NCBI GenBank assembly: GCA_050485385.1
Contig: JBJHBG010000058.1
Span: 1 to 31,071, forward strand
DNA length: 31,071 nt
Reading direction: 5' to 3'
From: RECO01 sp050485385
GTDB taxonomy: Bacteria > Pseudomonadota > Alphaproteobacteria > Geminicoccales > Geminicoccaceae
Shown here: positions 8,722-16,140 of the stretch, one piece after another
How the letters are laid out: every line of letters starts with the position of its first letter
Numbering within the stretch: position 1 is the stretch's first letter
The notes under the pieces: generated by a model
The model's database searches: none
Seen by the model: the letters and a program-made list of their open reading frames with translations, nothing else
What the model was told of the DNA's origin: nothing
Program-made: the position numbers and the translations under genes

Positions 8722-8913
8722 ATGTCGACCACGATCCGCACCGACGATGGCACCCGCCGCAAGGTCATGCTGGCGCTGACGCTGATCGCGATCCTGGCGC
8801 TGACCGCATGCAATACGTTCCGCGGCGTGGGGCGCGACGTCGAGGCCGCCGGCCGCGGCATCGAGGGTGCCGCCGACACCACCAGCGAGGCGATCGACGA
8901 CGCGGTGGATTGA
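8722..8913 (+). CDS. Entericidin A/B-like small lipoprotein
   Basis: A 63-residue secreted lipoprotein. After a short charged start, a hydrophobic segment (about residues 15-28, VMLALTLIAILAL) ends in the lipobox LTAC, so the mature protein begins at C30. The following NTFRGVGRDVEAAGRGIEGAA is the entericidin signature (C-N-T-x-x-G-x-G-x-D ... G-x-x-I). The ATG at 8722 has AAGGAGAG just upstream. Entericidins are small membrane lipoproteins of the E. coli EcnA/EcnB type; EcnB is under stationary-phase sigma S control. Here an EcfG-type promoter stands in front, the alphaproteobacterial counterpart of that logic. The toxin or antidote role is not shown by the sequence, and no second ecn-like gene is next to it. 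Confidence 0.85.
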   Translation: MSTTIRTDDGTRRKVMLALTLIAILALTACNTFRGVGRDVEAAGRGIEGAADTTSEAIDDAVD

Positions 8914-8946
8914 TCCTGTCGGTCTCGCACGACGGCGCGCCTCGAC

Positions 8947-10068
8947 ATGGCCGGTGATCTCGCCGGTCTTTTGGTGGTCGCCGTCGAGCAGGCCGTCGCC
9001 GCACCCTACTGCACGGCTCGCTTGGCCGACGCGGGGGCGCGCGTCATCAAGGTCGAGCGGCCGGAGGGCGACTTCGCGCGCCGCTACGATCGCGACGTGC
9101 GCGGCGAAAGCGCCTACTTCGTTTGGCTCAATCGAGGCAAGCAGTCGGTGCGGCTCGACCTGCAAACCCAAGCGGATCGTGACCTGTTGGCGCGGATGGT
9201 CGCCCGCGCCGACGTGCTCGTGCAGAACCTGAAGCCGGGGGTCATGGCGCGCTTCGGCTTCGCTTCGACCGCTCTGCGCGCCCGCCACCCGCGGCTGATC
9301 ACCTGCGACATCACGGGCTACGGCAGCGAGGGGCCGCTCGCCCACCTCAAGGCCTACGATCTGCTGGTCCAGGCGGAGAGCGGCCTCGCCGGCGTCACCG
9401 GTAATCCGGCCGGCCCGGCCCGGGTCGGCGTGTCGGTCGGCGACATCGTCTGCGGCGCCAATGCCTACGCTGCCATCCTCCAGGCGCTCCTGGCGCGCGA
9501 GCGCAGTGGCGAAGGACGCAGTATCGAGGCGTCGCTGTTCCACGGCCTCGCCGAGTGGATGAACGTGCCGGACCTCCAGCACCGCTATGGCGGGCGGGAG
9601 GCGCTGCTGCCGGGCCTGCACCACCCGACCATCGCGCCTTACGGCGCTTATGCCTGCGGCTGTGGCGCTGCTGTCCTGTTCGCCATCCAGAACGAGGCCG
9701 AATGGCAGCGGTTCTGCACCCTGGTGCTGGAGGATGCGCCCCTCGTCGACGATCCGCGCTTCCACGACAACCCGGCACGGGTCGCCAACCGTGCGGCGCT
9801 CGATGCGCGGATCCTCGCCCGCTTCGGCCGCGCGCCGCGCGCCGCCATGGTGCAGCGGCTGGAGGAGGCCGGCATCGCCTACGCCCGGCTGTCGTCGCTC
9901 GACGACCTCGCCAGCCACCCCCAACGTCGCGACGTCACGGTCACGACGCCCGTGGGCGAGGTGCGCCTCATGGCCCCCGGCGCCGCCGTCGTCGGCGAGG
10001 ACCTCGCGCTCGGTCCGGTGCCGGCGCTCGGGGAGCACGACCGGCCGATCCGCGACGAGTTCGCCTGA
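8947..10068 (+). CDS. CaiB/BaiF family (class III) CoA transferase
   Basis: A 373-residue class III CoA-transferase, slightly short for a family that usually has 380-440 residues. The N terminus has the CoA-binding AAPYCTARLADAGARVIKVERPEGD pattern, and LNRGKQSVRLDL follows near residue 61. The catalytic aspartate sits in VSVGDIVCG at D166, matching D169 of formyl-CoA transferase. These enzymes move CoA between carboxylic acids. The gene lies 33 bases after the entericidin-like gene and 56 bases before the P450, so it may form a small catabolic or detoxification unit with the P450. It has only a poor ribosome site. Which acid is activated is unknown. Confidence 0.9.
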   Translation: MAGDLAGLLVVAVEQAVAAPYCTARLADAGARVIKVERPEGDFARRYDRDVRGESAYFVWLNRGKQSVRLDLQTQADRDLLARMVARADVLVQNLKPGVMARFGFASTALRARHPRLITCDITGYGSEGPLAHLKAYDLLVQAESGLAGVTGNPAGPARVGVSVGDIVCGANAYAAILQALLARERSGEGRSIEASLFHGLAEWMNVPDLQHRYGGREALLPGLHHPTIAPYGAYACGCGAAVLFAIQNEAEWQRFCTLVLEDAPLVDDPRFHDNPARVANRAALDARILARFGRAPRAAMVQRLEEAGIAYARLSSLDDLASHPQRRDVTVTTPVGEVRLMAPGAAVVGEDLALGPVPALGEHDRPIRDEFA

Positions 10069-10124
10069 CGCACCGTGCATCCGCTGGCCGTCGCCCTACG
10101 TACGGGTGACGAAGGAGAGCGCCG

Positions 10125-11516
10125 ATGCCCGATGCCTTGCCGACGGCAACACAGGACTGGACACCGTTCGAGGCGCCCGGCGTGCGGCCGTTGCCGGGGC
10201 CGTTGACCAAGGCCGAGCTGCTCGCGGCCATGCGCACCAACGTGCTGCGCATCTACGGTCGCGACGCCTACCGGCAGCTGACCTTCACCGCGCCCTTCTT
10301 CGGCCAGCGCTCGATCTTCACCAGCGACCCCGACGGCATTCGCCGCGTCCTGGTCGACAACGCCGACGCCTACACCCGCACCTCGCCCACCTTCCGCATC
10401 CTGCGGCCGATGCTGGGCAACGGCCTGTTCCTCAGCGAAGGCGAGGACTGGAGATTCCAGCGCCGCACCCTGGCCCCGGCGTTCACCCCCCGGGCCATGG
10501 CCATCGTCGCGCGGGTGACCGCCGCGACCCTCGACGTCGAACTGCGGCGGCTGATGGCCGAGGCGGTGGGCCCGCACGATCTCATGCCGATGGTGCAGCG
10601 GATCGCCCTCGAGGTGGCCGGACGGGCGATGTTCTCGACCGCGATGGACCGGCGCGGGCCGCGGCTGCGCGAACGGTTCGAGAGCTATGGCCGCGCGCTC
10701 GGCCGGCCCTTCCCGTCCGATCTGCTGCTGCCGGCCGGCGTGCCCGGCCCGGCCGACTTGGCGCGCCGCCTCAGCGGCCGACGGTGGCTCGACGTGGTGC
10801 GGGCGATGGTCGAGCAGCGCCAGCGGCTGCCGCATCGGGAGGGCGAGGCGCGCGATCTGTTCGACCTGATGGTCGAGGCGCGCGATCCGGAGAGCGGCCG
10901 GGGCTTCACCGCCGAGGAGCTGCGCGATCAGTTCGCCACCTTCGTCATCGCCGGCCACGAGACCACGGCGCTGACGCTGCTCTGGGCGTTCGTGATGCTG
11001 GCGCGCAGCCCCGGCCTGCAGGAGGCACTGGCGGCGGAGGCGAGGGGGGTGGCCCTCGACGCGCCGTCTGCGCCGGCGGCCGTCGAACGCCTGCTCCTTG
11101 CCCGCGCCGTCGTCCAGGAGACGTTGCGCCTGTTTCCGCCCGCCTTCCTGATCGTCCGCCAAGCCAAGCGAGTGGACGAGGTGGGCGGTCACGCCGTGGC
11201 ACCCGGCGACGTGGTCTCGATGGCGCCCTATGTCCTGCATCGCCACGAGGCGCATTGGGAGCGGCCGACCGTTTTCGATCCGCGCCGCTTCCTGCCCGGC
11301 GCACCGTCGCCGGCCCGCTTCACCTACCTGCCGTTCGGCGCCGGTCCGCGCGTCTGCATCGGCGCACAGTTCGCGCTGACGGAGGCCGCCTTGGTGGTCG
11401 CCCGCGTCTGCCGCGACGTGCGGCTGCGCATCGTCGACGACGTCGCCGTCGAGCCGGTCGCCGTGGTCACCACCTATCCCGACCCGATCCCAGCCTTTCA
11501 CGTCGAACGGCGCTGA
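10125..11516 (+). CDS. Cytochrome P450
   Basis: A soluble 463-residue bacterial P450 monooxygenase. The I-helix oxygen-activation motif AGHETT is at 276-281, the K-helix ExxR is E332-R335, a DPRRFLPG (PERF-like) motif is near 385, and the heme-binding loop FGAGPRVCIG carries the proximal cysteine C411. All key residues are present. The C-helix WRFQRRTLAPAF (109-120) resembles fatty-acid or E-class P450s. The start at 10125 has AAGGAGAG 7-14 bases upstream. No ferredoxin or reductase gene is nearby, so its electron partner must come from elsewhere. Substrate unknown; the adjoining CoA transferase hints at work on a carboxylic acid or acyl-CoA. Confidence 0.93.
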   Translation: MPDALPTATQDWTPFEAPGVRPLPGPLTKAELLAAMRTNVLRIYGRDAYRQLTFTAPFFGQRSIFTSDPDGIRRVLVDNADAYTRTSPTFRILRPMLGNGLFLSEGEDWRFQRRTLAPAFTPRAMAIVARVTAATLDVELRRLMAEAVGPHDLMPMVQRIALEVAGRAMFSTAMDRRGPRLRERFESYGRALGRPFPSDLLLPAGVPGPADLARRLSGRRWLDVVRAMVEQRQRLPHREGEARDLFDLMVEARDPESGRGFTAEELRDQFATFVIAGHETTALTLLWAFVMLARSPGLQEALAAEARGVALDAPSAPAAVERLLLARAVVQETLRLFPPAFLIVRQAKRVDEVGGHAVAPGDVVSMAPYVLHRHEAHWERPTVFDPRRFLPGAPSPARFTYLPFGAGPRVCIGAQFALTEAALVVARVCRDVRLRIVDDVAVEPVAVVTTYPDPIPAFHVERR

Positions 11517-11520
11517 GCCA

Positions 11521-11544
11521 GGGGGCCAAAGCCCCCCGTTCCTT
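11521..11544 (+). terminator. GC hairpin terminator between convergent genes
   Basis: A 6-bp stem GGGGGC/GCCCCC with loop CAAA begins 4 bases after the P450 stop and is followed by CGTTCCTT. The same layout (identical stem and a CGATCCTT tail) occurs at 16141-16165, which supports a genome-typical terminator even though the T tract is interrupted. It could also work for the opposing histidine phosphatase transcript. Confidence 0.5.
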
Positions 11545-11552
11545 CCGATGCG

Positions 11553-12140
11553 TCAGCGCTGCGCTACCCAGTCTTCGATCGGCATCCAGCCGTGCCGCCA
11601 TTGCCGGCCGTCGATGGCGAGCGCGAAGAGGTTGCCGCCGCCGGCAGGTTGGTCGTGGCGGCGGTCGATCGGCCAGCCGGCGTAGTGACACATGAGGAGG
11701 GTGCCGACGGCGCCGTGCCCGACGAACAGCACGTCGCCTTCGCCCGGTGCGGCGAGCACGGTCTCGGCCTCGCGAACGATGCGGGCCTGGGCGTCGGCCG
11801 CCCGCTCCCACCCGGCGACGCTTTCCTCCGGCCGGGCGAAGAAGGCGTCGGCCATGGCCTCGAACCGTTCCGGCGGCAGGAACCCCGTCGCCGACCGGTC
11901 GTTCTCGTGCATCGCCTCGCGCACCTCGACCCGGAGGCCGAGCGCGTGCGCCAGGATCGCCGCCGTCTCCGTGGCCTTGGTCTCGCCGCTGGCCACGATC
12001 CGGCGGGTGCCGTCGAGACGGCCGGCGCACGCCAACGCCTCGACCCGGCGCCGGCCCTCGTCGTTCAACGACCAACGAGGCACCGGCACCGCCGGGTCGA
12101 TCCGCACCTGGGGATGCGTTAGATAGCGGGCAACCCGCAC
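11553..12140 (-). CDS. Histidine phosphatase family protein with a THP motif
   Basis: A 195-residue protein of the histidine phosphatase (phosphoglycerate mutase-like) superfamily. The usual N-terminal RHG is replaced by YLTHPQVRID, in which the histidine of THP would be the phosphorylated residue. The remaining signatures are present: WSLNDEGRRRVEAL, IVASGETKATETA (the second Arg/Thr patch), HENDRSATGF, and the second catalytic histidine in VLFVGHGAVGTLL. A GTG start at 12140 is the most sensible, because the upstream frame only runs through the end of the neighbouring aminotransferase gene in another frame. It starts 8 bases after that gene's stop, so the two are co-transcribed. Substrate unknown. 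Confidence 0.8.
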   Translation of the reverse strand: MRVARYLTHPQVRIDPAVPVPRWSLNDEGRRRVEALACAGRLDGTRRIVASGETKATETAAILAHALGLRVEVREAMHENDRSATGFLPPERFEAMADAFFARPEESVAGWERAADAQARIVREAETVLAAPGEGDVLFVGHGAVGTLLMCHYAGWPIDRRHDQPAGGGNLFALAIDGRQWRHGWMPIEDWVAQR

Positions 12141-12148
12141 GCCCGTCT

Positions 12149-13102
12149 TCAGAACGCGCGCGCCTCCATGCCGTCGACGTAGCGCTTCAGGTACTGCTCG
12201 ACGAAGTCGTAGTCGACGAAGCGCTTGTAGGCGTCGGCGAGGCGCTGCGTGATCGGCCCCCAGACTTGACCCTCGGGGCCGATGTCGACGCCGTTCACCT
12301 TCACCGCCGGGCAGATGCAGAGCGAGGTGGAGGTGATGAAGATCTCGTCGGCGTTGTAGGCGTCGTAGAGGTCGATGTCGGTCTCGATCAGCTCGACACC
12401 CTCGTCCCCGGCAAGGTCGATGGCGGTCTGCCGGCTGACGCCGGGCAGGACGAACTTGTCGCGCGGGGTGCGGATGACGCCGTCCTTGATGACGAAGATG
12501 TTGGAGCCGAGGCCCTCGGCGAGGTTGCCGTTGACGTCGAGCAGGATCGCCCAAGCCTCGGGGTCGATGCTCTGCACTTCCTGATCGGCGACGATCAGGT
12601 TGAGGTAGTTGTGGGTCTTGGCGCGGGGCGTGAGCGAGTCCGGCGGCACCCGGCGGTGCGCCGGCACCATCACCTTGATGCCGGACTTGAACAGCTTGGC
12701 CCGCTGCACCAGCGGCAGGGGCGCGCATTCGAGCACGACGTTGGGGCCGTGGTAGTCGAGGTTGTCGCCGGGCACGTTCTTCACACCGCGGCTGATCCGC
12801 TGGCCGACCCAGAAATCGTCCTCGGGGCCGAGCAGGTGGCGGTTGCGCTCGAACACTTCCTCGGTCAGCTCGCACATCTTGGCGGGACCGAAGCCCGGGT
12901 CGATGCGCAGATACTTGAGCGAGCGGTAGAGCCGATCGACGTGCTCCTTCACCTTGAACAGGCGATGGTTGAAGGTTCGGGTCATGTCGAAACAGCCGTC
13001 GCCGTAGACCCAGCTCGAATCGCGGAACGGAATACGTACCTCCCGTTCCGGCACGAACTCACCATTGAACCATGCGACGCGTTCGTTGGCCAAGTCGGCC
13101 AT
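12149..13102 (-). CDS. Class IV aminotransferase (branched-chain/D-amino acid type)
   Basis: A 317-residue fold-type IV PLP enzyme. WFNGEFVPEREVRIPFRDSSWVYGDGCFD at the N terminus is characteristic of branched-chain and D-amino-acid aminotransferases. The catalytic lysine is K162 in RAKTHNYLN, the glutamate binding the PLP nitrogen lies in NLAEGLGSNIF near residue 196, and the phosphate loop is ITSTSLCICP. Length is right for the family. IlvE, D-alanine aminotransferase and amine-transaminase members share this fold, and specificity cannot be separated by eye; a chromosomal branched-chain-like role is most likely. The histidine phosphatase follows directly. A CGAAGGGAGG ribosome site precedes the ATG at 13102. 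Confidence 0.88.
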   Translation of the reverse strand: MADLANERVAWFNGEFVPEREVRIPFRDSSWVYGDGCFDMTRTFNHRLFKVKEHVDRLYRSLKYLRIDPGFGPAKMCELTEEVFERNRHLLGPEDDFWVGQRISRGVKNVPGDNLDYHGPNVVLECAPLPLVQRAKLFKSGIKVMVPAHRRVPPDSLTPRAKTHNYLNLIVADQEVQSIDPEAWAILLDVNGNLAEGLGSNIFVIKDGVIRTPRDKFVLPGVSRQTAIDLAGDEGVELIETDIDLYDAYNADEIFITSTSLCICPAVKVNGVDIGPEGQVWGPITQRLADAYKRFVDYDFVEQYLKRYVDGMEARAF

Positions 13103-13209
13103 GTTGCCCTCCCTTCGTTGCGACCGACCGACGATATCGGGACCGGCGCCGGAGGGCTAGGCCGTCGCTGGAGACGGCGACTGTCGCAGATGCATGGCTG
13201 GAACCCGGC

Positions 13210-13365
13210 TCACGCCGTGGCGCGGCGAACCGGGGATGCTGCGCCCGGCAGCGCGAAGCGCACCGCACGTTCGCGGAACAGGGGGCCGTCGGCGCTGCCG
13301 GGCACGACGCGGCAGGCGGGCGCGAAGCCGAGCCAGTGGCGGAACGCGGAAAGGCAGTGACGCAT
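13210..13365 (-). CDS. Small hypothetical protein (doubtful)
   Basis: A 51-residue ORF starting MRHCLSAFRHWLGF, with no family I recognise. The support is positional: it fills most of the otherwise gene-free 13103-13431 interval, and AGGGAG sits 6 bases before the ATG. That ribosome site lies inside a perfect 7-bp hairpin (13372-13389). Just upstream is the only clearly AT-rich stretch of the window (13390-13431), with TATGTA (minus strand, 13391-13396) as a possible -10. The protein is Ala/Arg/Pro-rich and could be a chance reading frame. Apart from this ORF I see nothing else in the interval. Confidence 0.3.
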   Translation of the reverse strand: MRHCLSAFRHWLGFAPACRVVPGSADGPLFRERAVRFALPGAASPVRRATA

Positions 13366-13371
13366 GTCGAT

Positions 13372-13389
13372 CTCCCTGCTGTCAGGGAG
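13372..13389 (-). other. Hairpin covering the ribosome site of the small ORF
   Basis: CTCCCTG-CTGT-CAGGGAG is a perfect 7-bp inverted repeat with a 4-base loop. On the minus strand its second arm contains the AGGGAG that would serve the small ORF starting at 13365. If transcribed it could mask translation initiation. It might instead be the end of the upstream molybdoenzyme transcript, but the T-rich tract lies before the hairpin in that direction, not after it. Confidence 0.35.
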
Positions 13390-13431
13390 GTACATACACG
13401 AGACAAAAAAAGAACAAAACAGGAAAATCTC

Positions 13432-15498
13432 TCAGTCCGCGGCCACCGACTGCGTAGGCTCCCGGCGCATCCACACCGCCGTGTCGTGAAACGCGGCGCC
13501 CTTGGCGGGCAGAGCGGGATCGGCACTGATCAGCCGGTTGATACCCATGCCCTCGACGAAGGCGGCGTTGGGCCAGATGCTTTCGACCGTGAGCGTGCCC
13601 GGCTGGCCGCCGTGGCGGCGCTCGGCGTGCAGCAGGACCGAGCCCAGCCGGTTGCCGATGCGCACGAGGTCGCCGTCGGCGATGTCATGGACGTCCGCGT
13701 CCACGGGATGGAGGAGGAGCGTCGGCCGCCGCATCTTGGCGCGGCCGGTCGGCATTTCGGTGAAGCTGGTGTTGAGAAACTCCCGGGCCGGCCCGGCGAC
13801 GAGGCGGAAGGGATAGTGTTCAGAGCGCTCGTCGATGACGGCGCAGTGGTCGGGAAACTCGGGCAGCGCCGCTGCGTCGGCGCCGAGGCTCGCCCAGTCC
13901 GGCTTGAAGCGGAACTTGCCCGACGGCGTCGGAAACCCGTCGAGGAAGTGGGCCGTCCGGAAGTCCGGCACGAGATCGTGGCCTTCGTTCGCCACCAGGG
14001 TATCGAACTCCGGCAGTTCGGAGGCCCGGAGCACCGCCCCCACCAGGTCGCGGGCGGAAAGCTCGAATCCCGGATGCTCGGCGCCGACACGGCGCGCTAC
14101 CTCCTGGATCACCCAGTGGTTCTCCCGCGTCTCGCCCGGTGCGTCGAAGCGCTTGGGGCTGATCTGGAGGATGGTGTGTCCCGAGGCGCGGTAGATGTCG
14201 TCATGCTCGAGGAACATGGTCGCCGGCAGGACGAGGTCGGCGAGCCGTGCCGTGTCGGTCAGGAACTGCTCGTGCACGGCGACGAACAGGTCCTCGCGCT
14301 TCAGCCCGGCATGGACGCGATCCAACTCCGGCGCGACGCAGGCCGGGTTGACGTTCTGGACCAGCATCGCCTGCACCGGCGGGCCGCCGTAGAGGGCCTC
14401 GGCATCGCCGGTCAGGACGCGGCCGATGGCCGACATGTCGAGCATGCGCACGGCAGGATCGCGCACGTCGCTGCCGTCGATCAGCCGGGTATCGAGCCGA
14501 AAGAGGTCGCCCTGGTTGTAGAGGGCACCGCCGCCTTCCACCTGCCACGCACCGGTGACGGCCGGCAGACAGGAGGCCGCGTGCATGTTCACGGCGCCGT
14601 TGCGCGACCGCGTGAAGCCGAAGCCGAGGCGGATGTAGCTCCGCTTGGTACCGCCGTAGAGCCGGGCGAAACTCCGGATCTCCTCGGGCGGCAGGCCGCA
14701 GATGGCACTCGCCCATTCGGGCGTGCGGGTCCGCAGATGGCGTTCCAGCTCACGCGGGGCGTCGGTGTAGCGCTCGAGATAGTCCCAGTCGGCGTAGCCT
14801 TCGGCGAACAGGACGTGCATCACGCCGCAGGCGAAGGCGCCGTCGGTGCCGGGGCGGACGGCGAGGTGCAAGTCCGCCTGTTTCGCCGTCGGCGAGCGGT
14901 AGGGATCGACCACCACCAGCTTGGCGCCGTTCTTCCGTGCCTGGGCGACGTAGTTCATGAGCTGGACCTGGGTGGCGACCGCGTTCAGCCCCCAGAGCAC
15001 GATCACCTCGGACTGCGGGATCTCGCAGGCATCGACCCCCCAGCGGCGGCCGGCGCCGGCGTTCCATCCGGTGTGGGCGATGCGCACGCAGATGGTGTCG
15101 TCCTGGCCGGAATAGCGCTTGGCGTGGCGCAGCCGATTGATGCCGTCGCGCTGCACGAGCCCCATGGTGCCGGCATAGTAGTAGGGCCAAACGGCTTCGG
15201 CGCCATGCCGGGCCTCGGCGTCGAGGAAGGCCTCGGCGATGCGGTCGAGTGCCGCCTCCCAGGAGATCGGCCGAAAGCGCCCCTCGCCCTTGGCGCCCAC
15301 GCGCTCCATCGGCCGCATCAGGCGGTCGGGGTGGTGGAAGCGCTCGGCGTAGCGCGCGACCTTGGCGCAGATGATGCCGTCGGTGTAGCGATGGCGAGGG
15401 TTGCCGCGGACGCGGCCGAGGCCGCCGTCGGGCCGCACCTCCACCTCCAGGGCGCAGACGCTCGGACAATCGTGCGGGCAAACCGCCGTCAGGGCCAT
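13432..15498 (-). CDS. Molybdopterin-dependent oxidoreductase, formate dehydrogenase-like
   Basis: A 688-residue single-subunit member of the DMSO-reductase (MopB) superfamily. An N-terminal [4Fe-4S] motif is visible: C7, C11, C15 and C44 in VCPHDCPSVC...IICAK. The cofactor domains follow (RFRPISWEAALDRIAEA near 78; VVDPYRSPTAKQADLHLAVRPGTDGAFACGVMHVL; NVNPACVAPELD; the C-terminal molydop_binding domain from about residue 565). There is no Tat signal, so it is cytoplasmic. The start at 15498 has AGGAGA 9-14 bases upstream; a longer form from 15564 would place the regulatory box inside the gene. The molybdenum-ligand residue is not obvious to me in the RIAHTGWNAG region. No partner subunits are adjacent. 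Formate is only one candidate substrate; this subfamily is largely uncharacterised. Confidence 0.85.
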   Translation of the reverse strand: MALTAVCPHDCPSVCALEVEVRPDGGLGRVRGNPRHRYTDGIICAKVARYAERFHHPDRLMRPMERVGAKGEGRFRPISWEAALDRIAEAFLDAEARHGAEAVWPYYYAGTMGLVQRDGINRLRHAKRYSGQDDTICVRIAHTGWNAGAGRRWGVDACEIPQSEVIVLWGLNAVATQVQLMNYVAQARKNGAKLVVVDPYRSPTAKQADLHLAVRPGTDGAFACGVMHVLFAEGYADWDYLERYTDAPRELERHLRTRTPEWASAICGLPPEEIRSFARLYGGTKRSYIRLGFGFTRSRNGAVNMHAASCLPAVTGAWQVEGGGALYNQGDLFRLDTRLIDGSDVRDPAVRMLDMSAIGRVLTGDAEALYGGPPVQAMLVQNVNPACVAPELDRVHAGLKREDLFVAVHEQFLTDTARLADLVLPATMFLEHDDIYRASGHTILQISPKRFDAPGETRENHWVIQEVARRVGAEHPGFELSARDLVGAVLRASELPEFDTLVANEGHDLVPDFRTAHFLDGFPTPSGKFRFKPDWASLGADAAALPEFPDHCAVIDERSEHYPFRLVAGPAREFLNTSFTEMPTGRAKMRRPTLLLHPVDADVHDIADGDLVRIGNRLGSVLLHAERRHGGQPGTLTVESIWPNAAFVEGMGINRLISADPALPAKGAAFHDTAVWMRREPTQSVAAD

Positions 15499-15550
15499 CG
15501 CTTCTGTCTCCTGGGTTAGGTTCGGCTCATGGATCGAAAGTCCGAGGGGA

Positions 15551-15564
15551 TTGACGGGGATCAA
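15551..15564. promoter_or_regulatory. FNR/FixK-like box in the divergent promoter region
   Basis: TTGACGGGGATCAA matches the FNR/FixK operator TTGAT-N4-ATCAA at nine of ten positions and has perfectly symmetric TTGA/TCAA ends. It lies 52 bases before the molybdoenzyme start and 58 bases before the zeta-subunit start, a distance compatible with activation near -41.5 of either gene. A wider inverted repeat, GATTGAC (15549-15555) with GTCAATC (15585-15591), surrounds a smaller AGTCT/AGACT pair at 15565-15569 and 15580-15584. Function is inferred. Confidence 0.5.
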
Positions 15565-15622
15565 AGTCTGGCTTGGGGTAGACTGTCAATCATACCGGTT
15601 CACCGTCTTGGGAGGGACGTGC

Positions 15623-15943
15623 ATGACGACCTTCGACGATCGGCTCCACGGCGAGCTCGCGCGCTTCCACCACGACCAGGAAATGGCCTTCCGCATCCGT
15701 TTGCGCCGCGACAAGCTGTTCGGCTTGAAGATCGCCGGGCAGCTCGGCCTCGACGACGCCGCGGCGGCCGACTACGCCAAGGAGATCGTGATCACCGACA
15801 TGAGCGAGGCTGGCGACGACGTCATCCTGCGCAAGGTGGCGGCGGATCTGGAAGCCAAGTCCATCCCGGTCGACGCGGAGGGGCTGAAGCGCGATCTCGT
15901 GAAGTTCCAGCAGGAGGCGCACCAACAGGTGATGCACGAATGA
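15623..15943 (+). CDS. F1-ATPase inhibitor subunit zeta (DUF1476)
   Basis: A 106-residue protein matching the DUF1476 family, known in Paracoccus as the zeta subunit that blocks ATP hydrolysis by F1. The family pattern is clear: FDDRLHGELARFHHDQEMAFRI at the N terminus (the inhibitory helix region), RRDKLFGLKIAGQLGL in the middle, and YAKEIVITDMSEAGDDVILRKV. Length equals the family norm. GGGAGGGACGTGC provides a ribosome site before the ATG at 15623. Its stop overlaps the start of the next gene by ATGA. Promoter control by the FNR-like box at 15551 is possible. It acts on the membrane-bound ATP synthase from the cytoplasmic side. Confidence 0.93.
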   Translation: MTTFDDRLHGELARFHHDQEMAFRIRLRRDKLFGLKIAGQLGLDDAAAADYAKEIVITDMSEAGDDVILRKVAADLEAKSIPVDAEGLKRDLVKFQQEAHQQVMHE

Positions 15944-16116
15944 GCCGGCCGACGACGTCCAACCCCAAGGTGCCGGCCACGCAGCCGGTGCCGCCCACGA
16001 CCCCACCCCCGGCCGCACCGACGGCGCAGCCGCCCGGCGAGCAGGGCGGCCCCAAGGGGCCCGAGCCGACCCGGTTCGGCGATTGGGAGAAGAACGGGCG
16101 CTGTTTCGATTTCTAG
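15940..16116 (+). CDS. DUF1674 / succinate dehydrogenase assembly factor 4-like protein
   Basis: A 58-residue protein whose last 20 residues (GPEPTRFGDWEKNGRCFDF) are the DUF1674/SDHAF4 signature. In eukaryotes SDHAF4 binds the flavinylated SdhA subunit and helps it join SdhB; bacterial members are inferred to act likewise. The N-terminal half is Pro/Thr/Gln-rich and probably disordered. The ATG at 15940 overlaps the zeta-subunit stop codon (ATGA), indicating translational coupling. A hairpin terminator follows 24 bases after the stop codon. Confidence 0.88.
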   Translation: MSRPTTSNPKVPATQPVPPTTPPPAAPTAQPPGEQGGPKGPEPTRFGDWEKNGRCFDF

Positions 16117-16140
16117 GTTATCCCGGCAGGGAAAGCCGCA

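Noticed and set aside
11879..11903. A third GGAAC-N16-CGTT match on the plus strand
   Set aside because: It lies inside the histidine phosphatase gene, antisense to it, with no downstream gene in that direction. About half a match is expected by chance in a window of this length.
13072..15519. 815-codon plus-strand frame opposite the molybdoenzyme
   Set aside because: Shadow of a well-supported gene; no recognisable domain in the translation.
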